Source of the DNA: Planctomycetaceae bacterium
GTDB taxonomy: Bacteria; Planctomycetota; Planctomycetia; Planctomycetales; Planctomycetaceae
Reading direction: 5' to 3'
Assembly: GCA_002724315.1 (NCBI GenBank)
Contig: PBOJ01000070.1
Location: 1 to 50,924, forward strand
DNA length: 50,924 nucleotides
Part shown: piece by piece, positions 37,796 to 45,703 of the stretch
Layout of the letters: the number at the start of each line of letters is the position of its first letter
How positions within the stretch are numbered: the stretch's first letter is position 1
Notes under the pieces: generated by a model
Database searches by the model: none
Seen by the model: the letters and a program-made list of their open reading frames with translations, nothing else
What the model was told of the DNA's origin: nothing
Position numbers and translations under genes: made by a program

Positions 37796-39223
37796 TCACT
37801 GGTTCAGCCCGTACTCCTTGATTTTACGGTACAACGTCCGTTCACCAATACCAAGCAGTGCCGCGGCGTCCTCGCGTTTGCCGTCGACCAGTTCGAGTGC
37901 CTGCTCGATGTAGAAGCGTTCGACCTCGACCAGCGGTCGTCCGACCAGTCCATCTGCTCCGCTGGGGCTGCGACCGGGCTCCCCGTCGCCATCGGCTGTG
38001 GGCATGATGTCATCGGGGAGGTCATCGACATCGAGTAGCCCGTCGGCGTCGAGTACGAGCATGCGTTCGATGGTGTTGCGGAGTTGGCGGATGTTGCCTG
38101 GCCAGTCGTGGGCGATCAATGCCTGTCGAGCGGCTCTCGAGACGTCAGGAACGTCGCGGCCGTGGGATTCGGCGAATTCCTTGCGGAAGTGGTCGATCAA
38201 CAACGGCACATCCGCTCGTCGTTCTCTCAGTGGTGGCAGGTCGATGGTGACGACGGCGATGCGGTAATAGAGATCTTCCCGGAAGCGACCTTCGCGGACG
38301 GCGTTCTCGAGATCGGCGTTGGTGGCCGCGACGACCCTGACGTTGACCTCGATTTCCTCGTTCGCCCCGATCCGGGCGACCTTGCGGTCTTCGAGCACCC
38401 TGAGCAGTTTGATCTGCGTTTCGGTCGGCATCTCGCCGACCTCGTCGAGGAACAACGTGCCGCCGTTGGCGAATTCGAATTTCCCGATTCTCCGACCCAC
38501 CGCTCCGGTGAAGGCTCCGGCCTCGTGGCCGAACAGTTCGCTCTCGAGAATACTCTCGGGCAACGCCGAGATGTTCAGCGGGACGAAGGGTTTGGACTTG
38601 CGATCGCTGTTCTGGTGCAGGGCCCGGGCGACCAGTTCCTTGCCAGTGCCGCTTTCGCCTTCGATCAACACGGTACTGCTGGTGGGGGCGACGTGCTTGA
38701 GTTGTTCGAGGACGCGGTTCATCGACGGGCTGTTGCCGATGACCCCCTCGAATCCGAATCGCTCGTCGAGCCGGCGGGCGAGTTCGGCGTTGCGGCGGAG
38801 AAGGCGGAGCCTCGTCGAAGCCTTTTCGACGGCCGACCGCAGTTCGTTGATATCCAGCGGCTTGGTGAGGTACATCGATGCGCCGGCCTGGCCCGCGGCC
38901 AGGGCCGACTGAACCGAGGCATGTCCGGTCAGCAGAATCACCTCGGCGTTGGGCAATTCCTCCTTGGTCTTCTGCAGCAGCGCCAGACCGTCGAGGTCGC
39001 CCATCATCAGATCGGTGACGACCACATCGAAATTGTCGCTCTCGATCCGTGTCGCGCCGTCTTCGCCCGAAATCGCGGTTTTGCACTCGTAGCCGACTCG
39101 CTCGAGACTCTCAGCGACCGCCTGGGCGTGGGGTTCGTCGTCATCGACGACCAGTACCCGAATTGGTGGCCCCGACGGTTCGAGGTCATCGGGGACGGCG
39201 TGATCGCGTGCAGAGTCGGTCAT
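37796..39223 (-). CDS. NtrC-type sigma-54-dependent response regulator
   Basis: A 475-residue regulator. The receiver domain (about 18-135) has [12 protein letters not shown], the phosphoacceptor in [12 protein letters not shown], the TGHAS switch threonine and the KPLD lysine. The AAA+ domain (about 155-390) is intact: [14 protein letters not shown] in the sigma-54 loop, FLDEVGEMP and [10 protein letters not shown]. The C-terminal Fis-type HTH ends [21 protein letters not shown]. It should activate sigma-54 promoters after phosphorylation by the kinase encoded just upstream; ATGA couples the two. Targets unknown. Confidence 0.95.
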   Translation of the reverse strand: MTDSARDHAVPDDLEPSGPPIRVLVVDDDEPHAQAVAESLERVGYECKTAISGEDGATRIESDNFDVVVTDLMMGDLDGLALLQKTKEELPNAEVILLTGHASVQSALAAGQAGASMYLTKPLDINELRSAVEKASTRLRLLRRNAELARRLDERFGFEGVIGNSPSMNRVLEQLKHVAPTSSTVLIEGESGTGKELVARALHQNSDRKSKPFVPLNISALPESILESELFGHEAGAFTGAVGRRIGKFEFANGGTLFLDEVGEMPTETQIKLLRVLEDRKVARIGANEEIEVNVRVVAATNADLENAVREGRFREDLYYRIAVVTIDLPPLRERRADVPLLIDHFRKEFAESHGRDVPDVSRAARQALIAHDWPGNIRQLRNTIERMLVLDADGLLDVDDLPDDIMPTADGDGEPGRSPSGADGLVGRPLVEVERFYIEQALELVDGKREDAAALLGIGERTLYRKIKEYGLNQ

Positions 39224-39954
39224 GAGTCGATCTGGTTGTCACCGGGGTCGTCGGACAATTGGTCCGATGTGTCAATTGGCAGTCGAATGGTGAACTTGGT
39301 TCCCTGGCCGGGTTCGCTTTCGCAGGCGATCGTCCCGTGGTGTGCCTGTGCGATTTTACGGACCGTGGGCAGGCCGAGGCCACTGCCGGAAGGCCGGGTC
39401 GAGAAAAACGTGTCAAACATCTTCTCCCGGGCCGTGGCATCGATGCCGTGACCGTTGTCGATCACGACCAGGGCCACGTGGTCCCCGTCGACGGCTGTCT
39501 GTATTTCCAGGCGGCCCCCTTCGGGCATTGCCTCGGTGGCGTTGCGGCAGAGGTTCATCAGCATCTGGCGGAGCAGTGGATCATCACCGTCGACTGTTGG
39601 CAGGCCCGGTTCCAGATGGGGGCTGATGTCGATTCCGGTATCGTCGGCCTGCGGGCGGTAGAAGTCGAGGAAGGAGCTGACGAGGTTGTTGAGGTCGACG
39701 GGGACGAACTCGAGCGAACTGACCCGGGCAAATTGCAGGAACGCGTCGAGAATTTCCTCGAGGTGACGGCACTCCGACTGAACGGTGTGCAGCTTGTCGA
39801 GCATCCTGCGATCGCGAGGTTCGTCCGAAGTGGCCAGATCCTCGACCAGCAGATCGAGGTTCATCGAGATGGTCGAGAGTGGGTTGCGGATCTCGTGGGC
39901 CAGGCCACCAGCCAAGCTGGCGATCTCGGCATACCCTTCGGCGTACCGGGACAA
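39220..39954 (-). CDS. Soluble histidine kinase without sensor domain
   Basis: A kinase of about 244 residues: dimerisation/phosphoacceptor helix with [14 protein letters not shown] (His about 20) and an ATPase domain with [12 protein letters not shown] (N box), VIDNGHGI (G1), [17 protein letters not shown] (F and G2 boxes). It has neither transmembrane segment nor PAS or HAMP domain. The start is unsure: TTG 39954 is used, but the frame stays open upstream into pnp and the residues just before it (SQERQEL) fit similar kinases. It lies about 32 bases behind pnp and overlaps the regulator gene by ATGA. It presumably phosphorylates that regulator. Confidence 0.85.
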   Translation of the reverse strand: MSRYAEGYAEIASLAGGLAHEIRNPLSTISMNLDLLVEDLATSDEPRDRRMLDKLHTVQSECRHLEEILDAFLQFARVSSLEFVPVDLNNLVSSFLDFYRPQADDTGIDISPHLEPGLPTVDGDDPLLRQMLMNLCRNATEAMPEGGRLEIQTAVDGDHVALVVIDNGHGIDATAREKMFDTFFSTRPSGSGLGLPTVRKIAQAHHGTIACESEPGQGTKFTIRLPIDTSDQLSDDPGDNQIDS

Positions 39955-39986
39955 CAGCTCTTGGCGTTCCTGCGAGTCGATCGCCC

Positions 39987-42170
39987 TTACTCCTGGCCGC
40001 CTTCTCCTCCACCGTCGTCGGTTCCGCCGGCACCGTCGGCTTCACCGCCACCTTCGCCACCGCCGGCTTCGGCCAGCACGGCTCGTCGCGAGAGCTTGAC
40101 CCTGTTCTGGTCGTCGACGGCGATCACCTTGACGTCCATCTTGTCTCCGACACTGCAGACGTCAGCGACGGACTTGACGAAGCCGTCGGCGAGTTCACTG
40201 ATGTGGCAGAGTCCGTCCTTGCCGGGAGCGATCTCGACAAAGACGCCGAAGTCCTTGACCGACGAGACGGTGCCGCTGTAAACGCGTCCGACCTTGACGT
40301 CTTCGGTCAGGGCCTCGATCCGGGCCAAAGCCGCCTCGGCAGCTGTCCCGTCCTTGGAGGCGACGGTGACCGTGGCGGTCCCGCCGTCTTCCTGGATGTC
40401 GATCTGGGTGCCGGTCTCGTCCTGGATGGCCCGGATGGTCTTGCCACCGGGGCCGATCAGCAGGCCGATCTTCTCGGGGTCGATCTGGGTCCGTTCCAGT
40501 CGCGGGGCGTGTTCGGAAATGTCCTCGCGGGGTTGCGCCAGTGTTCCGAGCATCGACTTGAGGATGTTGATGCGGGCGTCCTTGGCCTGGGCCAACGTCG
40601 CCCGGATGATCTCCTCGGAGATCCCCTTGATTTTCAGGTCGAGCTGAATTCCGGTGATGCCGAACTGGCTGCCGGCGACCTTGAAGTCCATATCACCGAA
40701 GTGATCCTCGTCACCGATGATGTCGGTCAGCAGTTCGAACCGTCCGTCCGGCTCGGCGACGACACCGATCGAGATGCCGGCGACCGGTTGCAGGATCGGA
40801 ACGCCCGCGGCCATCAGGCCCAGCGTCGTGCTGCAGACACTGGCCATCGAGCTCGAACCATTCGACTCGGTGATGTCGGAGATCGCCCGGATCGTGTAGG
40901 GAAATGCCTCGGCGTCGGGCAGGATCGAGACCACGGACCGCTCCGCCAGGGCACCGTGCCCGATTTCTCGGCGACCGGGACCTCTGATCATCCGGCATTC
41001 ACCCACCGAGTAGGGTGGGAAGTTGTAGTCGAGCATGAACCGCTTCTCGAACTCCTCGACCGGCCCGTCGACCCGTTGGGTATCGCGGGGCGTACCGAGT
41101 GTGATCGTACAGACCGACTGGGTCTCACCGCGGGTGAAAACAGCCGATCCGTGGACGCGGGGCAGCAGGTCGACGATGCACGAGATGTCTCGCAGATCGG
41201 TCATGCTGCGGCCGTCGAGCCGCGTCTTGTCATTGAGAATCAGGTCTCGAACGACCTGTTGTTCGAGATCGTGGAAGGCCTCGGAGAAGTCGCCACGGGT
41301 CGAACCGTCGGCGGTTTCCTCGGAGTCGTCGGGGAAGTGTTTCTCGAGCAACTCGGCCTTCAGTGAATTGGTCTGGTCGTGGCGCTCGGCCTTGACACGG
41401 CTCTGCATGGCCGTTTTCAGTCGGTCGTAGCCCTCGGCGTGGAGCGCCGAAAGCAGCGGGTTTTCTCCGGCCTCCTCGTACTCGACTGGCTGGACGCCCA
41501 CCTCAGCGACCAGCTGGTTCTGCAGTTCGCAGATCGAGACGATGTGCTTTTGGGCAAAGAGGATCGCCTCGATCATCTCGTCTTCGGGCATCTGCTCGGC
41601 GAAGCCCTCGATCATCAAGACGCTCTCGAGGTTGCCGGCGACGATCAGATCCAGAGATCCCTTGTCGGTCTGTTCGAGCGTGGGGAAGATGACCAGCTGG
41701 TCATCGACCTTGCCGACCCGCACGGCCGCCAACGGTCCCTGGAAGGGGATGGACGGCGAGATCATCAACGCGGCACTGGCACCGATGATCGCGTGAACGT
41801 CGGGGTCAATTTCGGGATCGACAGCCAGCACGTTGGCCATGATCTGGACCTCGTCCTTGTACCCCTTGGGGAACATCGGACGGATCGGGCGATCTGTCAG
41901 CCGCGCGGTGAGGATCTCCCTCATCGTCGGCCGCCCTTCCCTTTTCAGGAAGCCGCCGGGGAACTTCCCGGCCGAGGCGAACCGTTCACGGTAATCGACC
42001 GTCAGCGGAAAGAAGTCAATGCCACGTCGTGGGGGGCCGTCCTGTGAGGCGACGAACACGACTGTGTCTGCGTAACGAACCAGGACAGCGCCACTGGCCT
42101 GCTTGGCCAGTTCTCCCGTTTCCAGGCTGAGCGTCCGTCCACCAATCTCACACGATACGACCTTCTTCAC
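39987..42170 (-). CDS. pnp: Polyribonucleotide nucleotidyltransferase (PNPase)
   Basis: A 727-residue 3'-5' phosphorolytic exoribonuclease that degrades mRNA. The GTG start at 42170 (VKKVVSCEIGGRTLSLETG) has AGGA at a good distance. Two RNase PH domains (about 5-215 and 310-545) include TDRPIRPMFPKGY, DGRSMTDLRDI, RGETQSVCTITLG and GHGALAERSV. A KH domain follows (IGLLIGPGGKTIRAI, about 560-620), then S1 (GRVYSGTVSSVKDFGVFVEI, about 628-697). The last 28 residues are a Gly/Glu/Asp tail of low complexity, which may be a flexible protein-binding tail. It follows rpsO with 98 bases, the standard order, and precedes a two-component pair. Confidence 0.97.
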   Translation of the reverse strand: MKKVVSCEIGGRTLSLETGELAKQASGAVLVRYADTVVFVASQDGPPRRGIDFFPLTVDYRERFASAGKFPGGFLKREGRPTMREILTARLTDRPIRPMFPKGYKDEVQIMANVLAVDPEIDPDVHAIIGASAALMISPSIPFQGPLAAVRVGKVDDQLVIFPTLEQTDKGSLDLIVAGNLESVLMIEGFAEQMPEDEMIEAILFAQKHIVSICELQNQLVAEVGVQPVEYEEAGENPLLSALHAEGYDRLKTAMQSRVKAERHDQTNSLKAELLEKHFPDDSEETADGSTRGDFSEAFHDLEQQVVRDLILNDKTRLDGRSMTDLRDISCIVDLLPRVHGSAVFTRGETQSVCTITLGTPRDTQRVDGPVEEFEKRFMLDYNFPPYSVGECRMIRGPGRREIGHGALAERSVVSILPDAEAFPYTIRAISDITESNGSSSMASVCSTTLGLMAAGVPILQPVAGISIGVVAEPDGRFELLTDIIGDEDHFGDMDFKVAGSQFGITGIQLDLKIKGISEEIIRATLAQAKDARINILKSMLGTLAQPREDISEHAPRLERTQIDPEKIGLLIGPGGKTIRAIQDETGTQIDIQEDGGTATVTVASKDGTAAEAALARIEALTEDVKVGRVYSGTVSSVKDFGVFVEIAPGKDGLCHISELADGFVKSVADVCSVGDKMDVKVIAVDDQNRVKLSRRAVLAEAGGGEGGGEADGAGGTDDGGGEGGQE

Positions 42171-42209
42171 GACCTGTGTTCCTACAACTGTGTGCGGTTG
42201 CCGTCGCGA

Positions 42210-42228
42210 CTCCGGAAGCATTCCGGAG
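42210..42228 (-). promoter_or_regulatory. Perfect 8-bp hairpin between rpsO and pnp
   Basis: CTCCGGAA (42210-42217) and TTCCGGAG (42221-42228) enclose a 3-base loop. No U-tract follows on the minus strand, so it is not an intrinsic terminator. In E. coli the rpsO-pnp gap carries an RNase III target through which PNPase controls its own mRNA; this hairpin holds the same place, but a similar role is only inferred. Confidence 0.5.
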
Positions 42229-42268
42229 GCTGATCGGGCCGATGGTCCACACGTCCGGACCGCCGACA

Positions 42269-42538
42269 CTATTTACGAATGTTCAACTGTTCGATCAGCG
42301 AGCGATATTTCGGATGATCCGTTCGATCGAGGTAGTCGAGCAGTCTTCGGCGGCGACTGACCAGGGCCAGCAACCCGCGTCGGCTGCCATGGTCCTTGGT
42401 GTGCATCTTGAGATGCGCGGTCAGATTCGTGATCCGCTCGGTCAACACCGCGATCTGCAGCTCGGCCGAACCCGTATCCGCCTCGTTGCGACGGAATTCC
42501 TGGATCAGCTCAGTTTTGCGTTCTCGAGTAATCGACAT
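42269..42538 (-). CDS. rpsO: Small ribosomal subunit protein S15
   Basis: An 89-residue S15, the early-assembling protein of the 30S platform that binds the 16S rRNA central domain. [61 protein letters not shown] and [13 protein letters not shown] are near-universal. The start at 42538 gives the family length; the open frame extends upstream 32 codons without homology. It precedes pnp. Confidence 0.98.
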   Translation of the reverse strand: MSITRERKTELIQEFRRNEADTGSAELQIAVLTERITNLTAHLKMHTKDHGSRRGLLALVSRRRRLLDYLDRTDHPKYRSLIEQLNIRK

Positions 42539-42575
42539 GCGCAATCCACAATCGAAACGTAAGTCTCCAGTCCAC

Positions 42576-42669
42576 GGGGTACCCTCCCCATTCTCAGCCG
42601 TTCCGCAAGGGGCCGACCGGCCGGATCCTTCCAAGCAGCCTACTCTAGCAGTACCGCATGAAGTTGCAA
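42576..42669 (-). promoter_or_regulatory. rpsO promoter and structured leader
   Basis: On the minus strand TTGCAA (42664-42669) and TAGAGT (42642-42647) are 16 bases apart, a fair promoter. The leader of nearly 100 bases has two compact inverted repeats: GGCCGGTCGGCC (42611-42622) and GGGG-CCCC (42576-42589). S15 represses its own mRNA in many bacteria through unrelated leader structures; the same is plausible here. Confidence 0.35.
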
Positions 42670-42697
42670 CGGCACCGGGCCCAGACGACGTCCACGA

Positions 42698-44908
42698 TCA
42701 GGACGTTTCGTCGGTCTCGCGGACGAACACCCGGTTCCCCTCGACACGGACCACTTCGATCGTGGTTCCGGGGTTGATGAATGGACCATCGCTGACGACG
42801 TCAACCAGTTCGTCTCCGATCTTCGCTTTCCCGGCTGGTCTCAACACGCTGATCGCACCCCCCACCTGTCCGACCAGTCCGTGATCGGCGTTCAGGAGTC
42901 CGGTGGGATCTGGCGAGCCGACAAGTTGCGGGTCGAATGCCAATTCGCCCGCGCCGGGTGGTTCGAGCACGATGCGTCGAAGCAGGGGCAATTGCGGCAG
43001 GTAGTGGCTGATCACGGCCGCGACGGCGATCACCGTCAGCAGGGATCCCATCAGGGTGGCCGTCGGAGCTCCGAACTTCTGCAATCCCTGGAAACTGGGC
43101 GAACCGGTCATCGTCTCCGAGGCCATCACCAGCGCGATGAAGACCAGCAAGCCGCCGGAGACACCGAAGACCCCGAATCCTGGAATCAGGAAGATCTCGA
43201 TGGCGACCAGGGCCAGTCCCAGCAGGAACAGGGCCAGTTCCAGCCACCCGGCTGTCCCACCCCATCGGGCCCAGAAGAACAGGGTGAAACAGACCGCCGA
43301 TCCGATTCCACACAGGCCAACCTGGGTGTGGAGTTCCAGGTAAATCAGGATCGATCCGAAGAAAAACAGCATGAAAGCCGAGCCGCCACCGCTGAGCATC
43401 GAGGCGACGTTGTCGACCCAGGTCCGTTCGATGGCACGCAACTCCACGGCCCGGGGAATGCCCAGTCGTTGCTTGAGTTCTTCCATGCCCGAGACCGGGG
43501 GTTCGGCCAACTGCAGTTCGTGGGCTTGCCGACCGTTGACCGTCAGCAGGTTGTCCTCACGCGTTTCGGCCACCAGTTGACGGTCACCGAATTCCTGTTT
43601 CGCCGCGTGCAGTTCGGCCTCGGTCTTGAACTGGATCTCGCCGGTTTGCGGGTTGACCACCCGGAAGACCTTCAGGTCCTTGTCGGCCATCGCCTCGGCC
43701 AGCCCCGGCGGCCGCCCCTTCTTTTCGGCAAGGGTTCTCAGGACCTCGCGGGTGTAGCTGAGTACCTTTTCCGGAGCCCGCTCGAAAGCCATCCCCTCCT
43801 TCATCTCGATCGGTGCCGCATCACCGATCCTCGCCTCCGGGTGCATGTAGATGTCGTCACAGCCCAACGCGACGATGGCGGCCCCGCTGATCGCCTCGCG
43901 GGGGATCCACGCCACGGTGTGAATGCCACGTTCCTCCAGGGCCGCGATGTCGTTGGCCATGGTCTCGGCCAGCGTCAGCAATCCACCGGGCGAGTCGATC
44001 TCGAAGATGATCACGGTGGCTTTTTCGGAGATGGCACGGGCGAGTTGCTGGTTGAAGAACCTGTGCAACATCGGCTCGATCGGACCATCGATCTTGATCA
44101 ACCTCGCGATCGTTTCCCCCTTGGAAGACTTCTCCTCCTTCATCGCCCGGGCGGGGAGTCCGTAGATTGCGGCCACGTCCGAGCGAGTCTCGGCAGTCTG
44201 GGTGACCAGGATATCGAGTCGTCGAGCCTGCTCGCCGGAGAAGAGTCCCAGGTCATCGGAATCCTTGATCCGCGAGACCTCGATGACCGCCTTCGGATTG
44301 CTTTTCTGGATCAACTGCAGTTCGCCCGGACCGACCACCCGCGACTTCACCGTCTTGTCCTCTCCGGTGACCGTTGCCCGGATTACCTCGGCGTTTCGGT
44401 CCAGCATGCCCCGGGCCAGCGGCCAGTTGACCTTGGCGTTGCGGCGTTTTTCGACCAGGGTCTGGACAAATTGCTTGCTGGGCTCGTCGAGCGGTTCACC
44501 GCGACTGATGTCGCCGAGGTTGGCGTCCGGGTGCATCACGATCTCGTTGCACGACAGGGCCACCACCGCAGTGAGGCCGGTCACCGACTTGGGGATCCAG
44601 GCCACGGTGCGAACCCGTGACAATCGTGCGGAACTCAACAAGCTTGCCAGGCCCTGCACCTGGTGGATCGGGCTGTTGCCGGGAGCCAGTTCCAGGACCA
44701 GCACCGACGGCTTCGATTCCTTTTCAGTCCGTATCGCCAGGTCCTGTGCCACCTTGCGGACCCGGCCAATCACCGAATCGTCGATCGGGCTGCGGACACT
44801 GAGAAACTGTCCGATTGGCTGGGGCGGGGCGTCCTGGGACAAAGTGGTGTCAGCCGACCCGGCCAGCAACAGTACCGCCAGTGGCAATATGCGGATCATC
44901 GAAATCAT
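42698..44908 (-). CDS. Membrane ClpP-class/NfeD serine protease with duplicated protease domain
   Basis: A 736-residue exported membrane protein. After a signal peptide (LPLAVLLLAGSADTTLSQ) come two ClpP-like domains. The second (about 270-440) has EIDSPGGLLTLAETM and PREAISGAAIVALGCDDI, with a serine in the nucleophile position and a likely Lys partner in APEKVLSY. The first (about 35-200) has KSVTGLTAVVALSCNEI at the same place, so threonine replaces serine. Four to five membrane helices follow (about 515-670), then an NfeD/OB-like domain (about 675-736, VGQVGGAISVLRPAGKAKIG). Such proteins relate to SppA and NfeD/YuaF and act in membrane quality control. A strong promoter precedes the gene; rpsO follows 159 bases later. 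Confidence 0.85.
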   Translation of the reverse strand: MISMIRILPLAVLLLAGSADTTLSQDAPPQPIGQFLSVRSPIDDSVIGRVRKVAQDLAIRTEKESKPSVLVLELAPGNSPIHQVQGLASLLSSARLSRVRTVAWIPKSVTGLTAVVALSCNEIVMHPDANLGDISRGEPLDEPSKQFVQTLVEKRRNAKVNWPLARGMLDRNAEVIRATVTGEDKTVKSRVVGPGELQLIQKSNPKAVIEVSRIKDSDDLGLFSGEQARRLDILVTQTAETRSDVAAIYGLPARAMKEEKSSKGETIARLIKIDGPIEPMLHRFFNQQLARAISEKATVIIFEIDSPGGLLTLAETMANDIAALEERGIHTVAWIPREAISGAAIVALGCDDIYMHPEARIGDAAPIEMKEGMAFERAPEKVLSYTREVLRTLAEKKGRPPGLAEAMADKDLKVFRVVNPQTGEIQFKTEAELHAAKQEFGDRQLVAETREDNLLTVNGRQAHELQLAEPPVSGMEELKQRLGIPRAVELRAIERTWVDNVASMLSGGGSAFMLFFFGSILIYLELHTQVGLCGIGSAVCFTLFFWARWGGTAGWLELALFLLGLALVAIEIFLIPGFGVFGVSGGLLVFIALVMASETMTGSPSFQGLQKFGAPTATLMGSLLTVIAVAAVISHYLPQLPLLRRIVLEPPGAGELAFDPQLVGSPDPTGLLNADHGLVGQVGGAISVLRPAGKAKIGDELVDVVSDGPFINPGTTIEVVRVEGNRVFVRETDETS

Positions 44909-44933
44909 CCGAATGGAGTCGACAGGTGAGTGA

Positions 44934-44963
44934 ATTATAGGAGGACGGTGAAAGAGCGGTCAA
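44934..44963 (-). promoter_or_regulatory. Near-consensus promoter of the NfeD-type protease gene
   Basis: On the minus strand TTGACC (44958-44963) and TATAAT (44934-44939) are 18 bases apart. It is the best sigma-70 match I found in the window. Transcription would start near 44927, about 19 bases before the ATG. Confidence 0.65.
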
Positions 44964-45033
44964 ATTGGCGGTCGCGGTGCGGGCGGACAGAACCCTGCGT
45001 GTCGTTCGTCGCCGGGGCGGAAATCTTGCCGTG

Positions 45034-45618
45034 TTACTCGGAATCGTCGTTGTACACCGCGTGTTCGACCAGGTACGCCTCGACGGCTCGAGGAACCAGG
45101 TGCCGGATACTACGTCCCTGGCGGATGCGGTTTCGGACATCCCTGGACGACACATCGATGGCCGGCATTGTGACCTCTTCGATCCGACAGCCGGCGACGG
45201 TTGTTTGGCAGGTGGTTCCGCCGCGGTTGACCGACACCACCCGGGCCAGTTCGCAGATCCGTTCGGGTTGGTACCAGTTGGCAAGATCAGCGACCGAGTC
45301 GGCTCCGAGCAAAAGAAACAGCTCACAACCGGGATCGGAGTCGGCGATTGTCTCGAGCGTGTCGACGGTGTAGGAAACGCCTTCGCGGTCGATCTCGATC
45401 GTGTTGACCATCAGCCCGGGATCTCCGGCAGTTGCCAGTTCGAGCATTTCCACCCGTGCCCCGGCATCGGCCAGGTCTCCGGGATCCTTGTGCGGAGGCG
45501 AACCACTGGGAACCAGCCAGACGGCGTCCAGGGCCAACTGCTGGCGGCATTCTGACGCCAAGACCAGGTGGCCGATGTGGATGGGGTCGAATGCTCCTCC
45601 GAAGACGCCCAGTCGCAT
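45034..45618 (-). CDS. nadD: Nicotinate-nucleotide adenylyltransferase
   Basis: A 194-residue nucleotidyltransferase that adenylates nicotinate mononucleotide in NAD synthesis. It has the HxGH motif in GGAFDPIHIGHLVLA, the VPSGSPPHKD loop, and the C-terminal IDVSSRDVRNRIRQGRSIRHLVP, equivalent to the ISSTxxR motif. Length is normal. It is divergent from priA with 85 bases between starts and upstream of the NfeD-type gene, which has its own promoter. Confidence 0.95.
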   Translation of the reverse strand: MRLGVFGGAFDPIHIGHLVLASECRQQLALDAVWLVPSGSPPHKDPGDLADAGARVEMLELATAGDPGLMVNTIEIDREGVSYTVDTLETIADSDPGCELFLLLGADSVADLANWYQPERICELARVVSVNRGGTTCQTTVAGCRIEEVTMPAIDVSSRDVRNRIRQGRSIRHLVPRAVEAYLVEHAVYNDDSE

Positions 45619-45655
45619 CGAGTCGGTCCCGCGTGGTAGTCGGTCAGCAAGCTGC

Positions 45656-45661
45656 TAGAAT
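45656..45661 (+). promoter_or_regulatory. Possible -10 of priA
   Basis: TAGAAT matches the -10 consensus at five of six positions, about 42 bases before the priA start. No good -35. GTGGTAG (45633-45639) and CTACCGC (45663-45669) flank it as an imperfect inverted repeat and could form an operator. Confidence 0.35.
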
Positions 45662-45703
45662 CCTACCGCCCGGGCCAGACCCTCGGAAGGAAGGACGTCC
45701 GCG

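Noticed and set aside
39879..41366. A 495-codon open frame antisense to pnp.
   Set aside because: pnp is certain by homology; the antisense frame has no motif.
42210..42228. The rpsO-pnp hairpin as an intrinsic terminator.
   Set aside because: No U-rich tract follows on the minus strand, and pnp is expected to be read through from rpsO.
42881..44620. A 579-codon open frame on the plus strand.
   Set aside because: It is antisense to the NfeD-type protease gene. Its His/Gln/Asp-rich composition is that of a shadow frame.
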